This document shows positions 1-5,126 of a stretch of 6,857 bases of DNA, piece after piece. Under the pieces are notes generated by a model that did not search any database, was not told the origin of the DNA, and saw nothing but the letters and a program-made list of their open reading frames with translations. This DNA comes from Bacteroidota bacterium (GTDB lineage: Bacteria; Bacteroidota; Bacteroidia; Chitinophagales; Chitinophagaceae): positions 1 to 6,857 of the forward strand of contig CANHIR010000098.1 in the NCBI GenBank assembly GCA_947461015.1, in the 5' to 3' direction. Numbering within the stretch: the first letter of the stretch is position 1; the number at the start of each line of letters is the position of its first letter. The translations under genes and the position numbers were made by a program.

Positions 1-1710
1 AATTACCAATGGAGTCCTGATGGAAAATATATTTCTTATTTAGCAGCGGGTAAAGCCGATCAAGAAGAAAGTCAATTATTTGTATTAGACCGTCGAGGCG
101 GCGAGCCATTACAATTAACACATATTAAAGGTGAAATTGAAAATTACCAATGGTTCAAAGATGGAAGTAAAGTTTTATTTGAAATCAAAGATCCCAATTA
201 TGCCGACACTGCCAATACAAAAGTGAGAGTACCTTATGAGATTGATCGTTACCATTTTAAAGCCGATTACGAAGGATATTTAGATAATCGAAAAACACAT
301 CTTTATGCATTTGATCTTTCCACAAAAAAATTAGATACCTTAACTACAGGAAAAAATAACGAAAAAGAAGCAGTAGTAAGTAATGATGGAAAATGGGTTA
401 CTTACGCAAGCAATGTGAGTCCTAATTTTGACCAAAATTCTAACACAGACATTTTTGTTTTGTCCTTAGAAAAAGCTGCAAAGCCAATACAGTTAACCTT
501 TTACAAAGGAGCAGATCATAAACCCGTATTTAGTCCAGATCATAGCAAAATTGCATTTTTAAGAAGTAGTTCAGAAGATGCTTATGATATGTATGACTTA
601 CAAAATTTAGGGGTTATAGATCTTGCAACAAAAGCAGATAAGATAATTACAAAACAATATGACTTATCTATTGATAATATTTTTTGGTCTGTAGATGGCA
701 AAACTATTTATGGAACATCGGAAGACGATCGCAAACAAAATATTATTCAAGTGAATGCAAGTACGGGAATAGTAAGTCCATTTACTAATGAAATGGGTGT
801 GTTCAATGGAATTCATATGAATGACAAAGGTAAGATGGTGGCACTTTTAAGTACACCCAATACACCAAATGAAATTTATTTAAATGAGGGTGCTGGCTTT
901 AAGCAATTAACCCATGAACAAGATGCGTTTTTGAATAGCATTCAAAAAATAGTGGTAAAAGGGTTTACTGCAACAGCAAGTGACAATAATAAAGTAAATG
1001 GCATTTTATATTTACCAGATAGCGCTGCTAAAAATTTGCCTTTGATTTTATTTATTCATGGTGGACCGGTTGCACAGGATGAATATTCTTTTGATTTAAC
1101 AAGACAAATTTATGCAGCTGCGGGTTATGCAGTGGCTGCGGTAAACTATAGAGGTAGTAGTGGACGTGGCGCATCTTATACAAAATGTATTTATGGAGAT
1201 TGGGGCAATAAAGAAGTAAAAGATATAATTGGTGTAGCAGATTATCTTGTTAAAATTGGGGTTGCCGACGCAAACAAAATGGCGATTGCTGGTTGGAGTT
1301 ACGGTGGGATTTTAACGAACTATACCATTGCTTCCGATAAGCGTTTTAAAGCAGCTGTTAGTGGTGCGGGTAGTTCTTTAATGTTGTCTTTTTATGGTAC
1401 CGATCAATATATAAGCCAATATGAACCTGAATTAGGCAAGCCTTGGGAGAATATTCAAAAATGGTTAGACGTTTCTTATCCTTTCTTTAAAGTGAAAGAA
1501 ATAAAAACCCCTACTTTATTTATGGCAAGTCAAAATGATTTTAATGTGCCGGTGGTTGGTGCGGAGCAAATGTACCAGGCATTTAAATCGGTAGGCATTC
1601 CAACGCAGCTTATCATTTATCCAAATCAAAATCATGGCATTCGTGTTCCTAGCTATTTAGTACATAGATTCAATAGTCATTTAGATTGGTTTAAAAAGTA
1701 TATGAACTAA
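1..1710 (+). CDS. S9 family serine peptidase (prolyl oligopeptidase type), 5' end outside window
   Basis: The frame is open from base 1 to the TAA at 1708-1710, giving 569 visible residues; the true start and any signal peptide lie upstream. A GTG at 223 is internal and not a start, because the preceding 74 codons read as good protein. Residues 1 to about 310 hold beta-propeller-type repeats (NYQWSPDG near residue 1, NYQWFKDG near 48, VFSPDHSKIAFL, IFWSVDGKTIYG), as in the PD40/TolB-like propeller of S9 peptidases. From about residue 325 comes the alpha/beta-hydrolase domain: HGGP at 353-356, NYRGSSGRG at 382-390, nucleophile Ser433 in GWSYGG, Asp513 in SQNDFNVP and His545 in NQNHGI. Order and spacing (80 and 32 residues) fit the S9 triad. 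Such enzymes cleave dipeptides or acylated residues from peptides and in this phylum are often periplasmic. The exact specificity (dipeptidyl-peptidase or acylaminoacyl-peptidase type) cannot be set. The next gene begins 10 bases later, so they are probably co-transcribed. Confidence 0.93.
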   Translation, partial: NYQWSPDGKYISYLAAGKADQEESQLFVLDRRGGEPLQLTHIKGEIENYQWFKDGSKVLFEIKDPNYADTANTKVRVPYEIDRYHFKADYEGYLDNRKTHLYAFDLSTKKLDTLTTGKNNEKEAVVSNDGKWVTYASNVSPNFDQNSNTDIFVLSLEKAAKPIQLTFYKGADHKPVFSPDHSKIAFLRSSSEDAYDMYDLQNLGVIDLATKADKIITKQYDLSIDNIFWSVDGKTIYGTSEDDRKQNIIQVNASTGIVSPFTNEMGVFNGIHMNDKGKMVALLSTPNTPNEIYLNEGAGFKQLTHEQDAFLNSIQKIVVKGFTATASDNNKVNGILYLPDSAAKNLPLILFIHGGPVAQDEYSFDLTRQIYAAAGYAVAAVNYRGSSGRGASYTKCIYGDWGNKEVKDIIGVADYLVKIGVADANKMAIAGWSYGGILTNYTIASDKRFKAAVSGAGSSLMLSFYGTDQYISQYEPELGKPWENIQKWLDVSYPFFKVKEIKTPTLFMASQNDFNVPVVGAEQMYQAFKSVGIPTQLIIYPNQNHGIRVPSYLVHRFNSHLDWFKKYMN

Positions 1711-1720
1711 TTTGAGCAGT

Positions 1721-2701
1721 ATGGAAATGATTAGATGGGGAATGATTGGTTGTGGTAGTGTAACCGAATTAAAAAGTGGTCCTGCTTTTAATAAAGTGCC
1801 GCACTCAAAACTATTGGGAGTGATGCGCAGAGACGAAGCCCTTTTAAAGGACTATGCTATGCGCCACCAAATTCCTTATACATTTAATAACGCATCAGAT
1901 TTAATTAATCATCCCGAAATTGATGCCGTTTATATTGCTACACCACCCGATGTACATGAGGCATATGCCATTGAAGCGCTAAATGCAAAAAAGTTTGTGT
2001 ATGTTGAAAAGCCAATGGCAACAACTGTTTCTGCTTGTGAGCATATGCATCAAGTAGCAACAACACTTAATGGAAAATTAACGATTGCACATTATAGAAG
2101 ACAACTTCCTTTGTTTTTAAAAGTAAAGTCCTTGTTGGAGGACAACACAATTGGCAAAGTGTCGGAGGTAAAAATAATCATGCATAAAAAAGCAGCACCC
2201 GCAAGTTATTATGAAAATAATTGGAGAGTGAACCAGCAAAGAGCAGGTGGCGGCTTGTTTTATGACCTCGCGCCGCATCAGCTAGATTTGGTATTTTACT
2301 ACTTTGGGAATGCAATAAGTTATCAAGGACAAGCAACGAATAAAGCGGGTTTATATTTAGTAGAAGATACTGTGCAAGGTGAAATGCAAATGGAAAATGG
2401 CATACATTTTACAGGTGATTGGTCTTTTACAATGGATACGAACCAACAAGAGCAAGATGCATTTATTATTATTGGAGCTAAAGGCAGCATTCAGTTTCCT
2501 GTATTTGGACATACCATTACCATTGAAAAAAACAATCAAAAAGAAGTTATTGAATTTGAACCCCCTTTGCATAATCAGCAAAACCTAATTGAAAAAGTAG
2601 TAACTTTCTTTTTAGGAAAAGGAGCAAATCCTTGTTCCGCAGAAAATGCTTTACATTCCATGCGCGTAATGGAGGCATTTGTTTACGGACACAAAAAATA
2701 A
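1721..2701 (+). CDS. Gfo/Idh/MocA family NAD(P)-dependent oxidoreductase
   Basis: A 326-residue protein of the usual length for this family, which oxidises or reduces sugars, inositols and sugar derivatives in the cytoplasm. The N-terminal Rossmann fold shows IRWGMIGCGSVTE at residues 4-16 (glycine-rich nucleotide loop). VEKPM at 95-99 carries the conserved Glu-Lys-Pro, whose Lys97 is normally catalytic. The C-terminal domain has GGGLFYDLAPHQLD at 177-190, matching the family's D-x-x-x-H pair (Asp182, His186). Start choice: a TTG at 1712 is in frame, but ATG at 1721 or ATG at 1727 fits family starts better; 1721 is taken and 1727 is equally possible. No clear Shine-Dalgarno is visible. The stop TAA shares its last base with the ATG of the next gene. 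The substrate is not predictable from sequence; the neighbours suggest a monosaccharide or a sugar lactone precursor. Confidence 0.92.
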   Translation: MEMIRWGMIGCGSVTELKSGPAFNKVPHSKLLGVMRRDEALLKDYAMRHQIPYTFNNASDLINHPEIDAVYIATPPDVHEAYAIEALNAKKFVYVEKPMATTVSACEHMHQVATTLNGKLTIAHYRRQLPLFLKVKSLLEDNTIGKVSEVKIIMHKKAAPASYYENNWRVNQQRAGGGLFYDLAPHQLDLVFYYFGNAISYQGQATNKAGLYLVEDTVQGEMQMENGIHFTGDWSFTMDTNQQEQDAFIIIGAKGSIQFPVFGHTITIEKNNQKEVIEFEPPLHNQQNLIEKVVTFFLGKGANPCSAENALHSMRVMEAFVYGHKK

Positions 2702-3849
2702 TGTTAATGAAAAAGGTTTTTGTAACGGGTTGTTTTGATTTATTACATAGCGGACATATTGCATTTTTAGAACAAGCTGCCTCCTATGGCGATTTATATG
2801 TTTGTATTGGTTCTGACCAAACGGTACACGAATTAAAAGGTAGATACCCCATTATTACACAGGATGAAAGAAAGTACATGATTCAGGCATTAAGATGCGT
2901 AAAGGAATGTAAAATTAACAAAGGGTCTGGTATCATTGACTTTGATCAAGAAATAAAAGAAATTCAACCTCAAATTTTTGTGGTGAATGAGGATGGGAAT
3001 ACGCCCGCCAAAGCAGCCTTGTGTAATGCACAAAATATTGAATACAAGGTGTTGGAGCGTATCCCGTCTCAGGGATTACCCATTCGATCCACCACAAGTT
3101 TAAGAACCAATTCCATTATTCCTTTTAGAATTGACCTTGCAGGTGGTTGGCTTGATCAGCCTTATGTAAATGAAGAACACCCTGGGGCAGTATTGACCAT
3201 TTCAATTGAACCAACGGTTGAATTTAACAATCGTAGCGGAATGTCAAGCAGCACGCGTAACAAAGCCATTGAATTATGGAAAGCGCAATTACCAGAAGGC
3301 GATACAGAACAGATTGCTAAAATTTTATTTAGTTATGAAAACCCCCCAGGCACCACTAGTATAGCAGGCTCTCAGGACGCATTGGGTATTGTATTGCCTG
3401 GTTTGAATAAACTACATTATCATAAATCTTATTGGCCACATTTAATTGAATCGGTGGAGGAAGAAGAAATACTGTCTTGGCTGGAGCAACATTTATATTT
3501 AATACCATTAGATCCACGTCATAATGAATATGATGTATTAAGTAATACCAATATTACGGAAGCTGGTGCCCAAGCATTGGCTGCTGCTGCTGATGCTTGT
3601 TGGCAAAGCATTTTAGCAATGGATAAGATTGCCTTTGGCAAATCTTTTTTGGCTTCCTTTCATGCACAAATCCAAATGTTTCCTAACATGGTGGACGAAA
3701 AATTATTAGAGACGATTCATGAATTAAGCAATGGAACACTCGGCCATAAACTATCTGGTGCTGGAGGGGGAGGTTATTTAATATTGGTTAGCGATCACCC
3801 AATTGCTAATTCTATTCAAATAAAAATTAGAAGAAAAAATTTATTATAA
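2701..3849 (+). CDS. Fused nucleotidyltransferase (cytidylyltransferase fold) and GHMP-type sugar kinase
   Basis: A 382-residue two-domain protein. Residues 1-135 are a cytidylyltransferase-like domain of the TagD/HldE C-terminal type: VTGCFDLLHSGH at 8-19 with the HxGH nucleotide-binding signature (His16-His19) and a closing RSTTS at 129-133. Residues 138-382 match GHMP small-molecule kinases. PFRIDLAGGWLDQP at 141-154 resembles the L-fucokinase/heptose-kinase motif 1, GMSSST at 180-185 the phosphate-binding motif 2, SQDALG at 224-229 holds the likely catalytic-region Asp226, and KLSGAGGGG at 350-358 is motif 3. Motifs 1 and 2 are only about 25 residues apart, far closer than usual, so the kinase fold is compact. 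ATG 2701 overlaps the upstream stop; ATG 2707 is an alternative start. In-frame codons before 2701 lie inside the previous gene. Inference: a bifunctional enzyme that phosphorylates a sugar and couples it to a nucleotide, like HldE or Fkp in logic but not in domain make-up. Substrate unknown. Confidence 0.85.
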   Translation: MLMKKVFVTGCFDLLHSGHIAFLEQAASYGDLYVCIGSDQTVHELKGRYPIITQDERKYMIQALRCVKECKINKGSGIIDFDQEIKEIQPQIFVVNEDGNTPAKAALCNAQNIEYKVLERIPSQGLPIRSTTSLRTNSIIPFRIDLAGGWLDQPYVNEEHPGAVLTISIEPTVEFNNRSGMSSSTRNKAIELWKAQLPEGDTEQIAKILFSYENPPGTTSIAGSQDALGIVLPGLNKLHYHKSYWPHLIESVEEEEILSWLEQHLYLIPLDPRHNEYDVLSNTNITEAGAQALAAAADACWQSILAMDKIAFGKSFLASFHAQIQMFPNMVDEKLLETIHELSNGTLGHKLSGAGGGGYLILVSDHPIANSIQIKIRRKNLL

Positions 3850-4176
3850 ATGCGATATTGTCTAGCACTAGATTTAAAAGATGATCCTCAACTCATTGCC
3901 GCTTATGATGAATACCATCAGTCGGTATGGCCTGAAATTATTGAATCTATTAAGGCTTCGGGCATTACGGCATTAGAAATCTACCGCGTGGCAAACAGGT
4001 TATTTATGATTATGGAAACCAATGCAAATTTTAGTTTTGAACAAAAAGCTAAAATGGATGAAGCCAATGATATTGTTCAACAATGGGAAAAAACCATGTG
4101 GGAATATCAACAAGCATTGCCTATTGCAAAGCCTGGAGAAAAGTGGACAATGATGCAAAAAATATTTACACTGTAA
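3850..4176 (+). CDS. L-rhamnose/L-fucose mutarotase family protein (RhaM-like)
   Basis: A 108-residue protein of the RhaM family (COG3254, formerly DUF718), close to the 104 residues of E. coli RhaM. The family interconverts alpha and beta anomers of L-rhamnose; some members act on L-fucose. Conserved landmarks align well by eye. HQSVWPEI at 23-30 matches HNPIWPEL of RhaM, with His23 as the active-site His. EIYR at 43-46 supplies the active-site Tyr45. QQWEKTM at 77-83 supplies Trp79, and the tail ends MMQKIFTL like the RhaM LQEVFYL end. The ATG directly abuts the TAA of the kinase fusion, which strongly suggests translational coupling. In that setting it could feed a defined anomer to the kinase. 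Sequence alone does not separate rhamnose from fucose specificity, so no gene symbol is given. Confidence 0.92.
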   Translation: MRYCLALDLKDDPQLIAAYDEYHQSVWPEIIESIKASGITALEIYRVANRLFMIMETNANFSFEQKAKMDEANDIVQQWEKTMWEYQQALPIAKPGEKWTMMQKIFTL

Positions 4177-4184
4177 ATAATTGG

Positions 4185-4976
4185 CTAAGCAAATACTTGT
4201 TCAAAAAGAATTACTAGTGACATTAAAAGTACAAACCATCCAAAACCTTTTTTTAATTTAGCACCATCCATGGTTTTGTTTAAATAGTTTCCTGTAATTA
4301 TTCCAAGGGTTGCAAGTATAATCATAACGGAAAGAAATTTCCATTCTACGGGAACATTGTGTAGTAAGTCTCCCCCAAATCCCACCAATGATTTTATCAT
4401 TATTATAAATAAGGAAGAAGCAATTGCTTTTTTCATGGGAAGCTTACCCAACAAAACCAATGCAGGTATAATTAAAAAACCGCCGCCTGCTCCTACAATT
4501 CCCGTAACAAGACCCTCTAAAAAACCGAAAAAGCTTAATGGGAAACCATACACCGGTTGCTGTCCTTCATTGGCCGTTCTATTTTTTCCAAAAATCATAG
4601 ATAAAGCAGCAGCAAGCATTAAGATTGCAAAAAACAACATGATAAAATTGTTCCTACTAATAGGAAAATTGGATAGCACTGTAAATTTTAATGGAATTGC
4701 GTTTAAAATAAATTTTCGGGAGATAAAAACACCTAAAATAGAGGGTATCCCATAAACTAATATCACCCTGTAGTCAAGTAGTTTTTGTCTTAATCTAGAA
4801 ATTACACCTGCAATACTGCTAACGCCTACAATACATAATGAATAGGTGGTTGCTAATAAAGCGTCTTTGTGAAAAAGGTATACCAATACGGGTACAGTTA
4901 ATATTGAGCCACCGCTACCAATGAGCCCCAGCGAAACGCCAATTAAAACAGAAGCTATATATCCTAACCATTCCAT
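4185..4976 (-). CDS. TSUP family (TauE/SafE) membrane transporter, probable sulfite/thiosulfate-type anion exporter
   Basis: A 263-residue integral inner-membrane protein with about eight hydrophobic segments and the internal two-fold repeat of the TSUP/TauE family. GLIGSGGSILTVP at residues 17-29 and GIVGAGGGFLIIP at 159-171 are the paired glycine-rich motifs at the start of each half. A polar loop at about 130-146 joins the halves. Length is normal for the family (about 250-270). The start is ATG (CAT at 4974-4976), followed at once by a hydrophobic segment. TSUP proteins carry sulfite, thiosulfate, sulfoacetate or other organosulfur anions; the substrate here is inferred from the divergent CstB-like gene, whose products are sulfite or thiosulfate. 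S. aureus tauE belongs to the cst sulfide-response locus alongside cstB, a useful precedent. The gene converges on the mutarotase gene with only 8 bases between the stops. Confidence 0.93.
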   Translation of the reverse strand: MEWLGYIASVLIGVSLGLIGSGGSILTVPVLVYLFHKDALLATTYSLCIVGVSSIAGVISRLRQKLLDYRVILVYGIPSILGVFISRKFILNAIPLKFTVLSNFPISRNNFIMLFFAILMLAAALSMIFGKNRTANEGQQPVYGFPLSFFGFLEGLVTGIVGAGGGFLIIPALVLLGKLPMKKAIASSLFIIMIKSLVGFGGDLLHNVPVEWKFLSVMIILATLGIITGNYLNKTMDGAKLKKGFGWFVLLMSLVILFEQVFA

Positions 4977-5044
4977 GCAGTAATATTTTTTGCAAACATC
5001 TCGTTAATGGTGTACAATTTATGTACTATTTGTCACTTAATTAA

Positions 5045-5052
5045 TAATTTTG
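5045..5052 (+). promoter_or_regulatory. Candidate Bacteroidota -7 promoter element (TAATTTTG) for the CstB-like gene
   Basis: TAATTTTG matches the Bacteroidota -7 consensus TAnnTTTG exactly. Upstream, only a weak -33 candidate (TTTATG, 5018-5023, 21 bases away) is well spaced; the better TTTG at 5029-5032 is only 12 bases away. If used, transcription would start near 5058-5060, placing the GTGA-N6-TCAC palindrome at the start site, a repressor-like position. Confidence 0.4.
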
Positions 5053-5059
5053 CTTGAAA

Positions 5060-5073
5060 GTGATTTTTGTCAC
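5060..5073. promoter_or_regulatory. Crp/Fnr-like palindromic operator candidate (GTGA-N6-TCAC)
   Basis: GTGATTTTTGTCAC is a perfect dyad of GTGA and TCAC with a six-base spacer, the same core and spacing as the classical Crp site TGTGA-N6-TCACA. It lies in the divergent intergenic region of a sulfur-oxidation gene pair. Crp/Fnr-family regulators are common in Bacteroidota, but none is encoded in this window, so the binding protein is inference. Confidence 0.45.
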
Positions 5074-5096
5074 GATAAAACTTAATTTTATAACTG
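5066..5096 (+). promoter_or_regulatory. Alternative promoter for the CstB-like gene (TTTG-N19-TATAACTG)
   Basis: TTTG at 5066-5069 and TATAACTG at 5089-5096 are separated by 19 bases, a suitable spacing for a Bacteroidota -33/-7 pair, although the -7 box departs from TAnnTTTG at one of its six fixed positions. The start codon would lie about 25 bases below the transcription start. The -33 box overlaps the palindrome at 5060-5073, again favouring regulation by occlusion. Confidence 0.3.
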
Positions 5097-5126
5097 AAAT
5101 TGTGGACTAATATTAATACTTAAGGA

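Larger units (their letters stand above)
4977..5126. promoter_or_regulatory. Shared divergent control region between TSUP transporter and CstB-like gene
   Basis: These 150 bases separate two divergent start codons and must hold promoters for both genes. The stretch is very A+T-rich and contains a TAnnTTTG element, two TTTGTCAC copies (5029-5036 and 5066-5073), the inverted repeat GTACA-N5-TGTAC (5012-5026) and the palindrome GTGA-N6-TCAC (5060-5073). No confident promoter could be picked for the - strand gene; GATGTTTG, read on - at about 4990-4997, is a one-mismatch -7 candidate without a good -33 partner. Confidence 0.7.

Noticed and set aside
1..153. Exact 12-base repeat AATTACCAATGG at 1-12 and 142-153
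   Set aside because: It encodes the same NYQW turn in successive propeller repeats of the peptidase, so it is explained by protein repeats rather than a DNA element.
2357..2588. Small open frames on both strands inside the oxidoreductase gene
   Set aside because: They lie fully within a well-supported gene in other frames, with low-complexity translations and no recognisable motifs.
2632..2700. Upstream ATG at 2632 as start of the kinase fusion
   Set aside because: It would add 23 residues unlike any nucleotidyltransferase N-terminus and overlap the oxidoreductase gene by 70 bases; ATG 2701 or 2707 sits just before the first beta strand.
3577..3600. Short run of GCT triplets
   Set aside because: It encodes an alanine-rich helix in the kinase domain and is too short and imperfect to be a phase-variable repeat.
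4357..4755. 132-codon open frame on + opposite the transporter gene
   Set aside because: It is antisense to a clear TSUP coding sequence; its Lys- and Pro-rich translation mirrors the transporter codons.
5122..5126. AAGGA as a Shine-Dalgarno site for the CstB-like gene
   Set aside because: It abuts the ATG with no spacer, too close for normal ribosome pairing.
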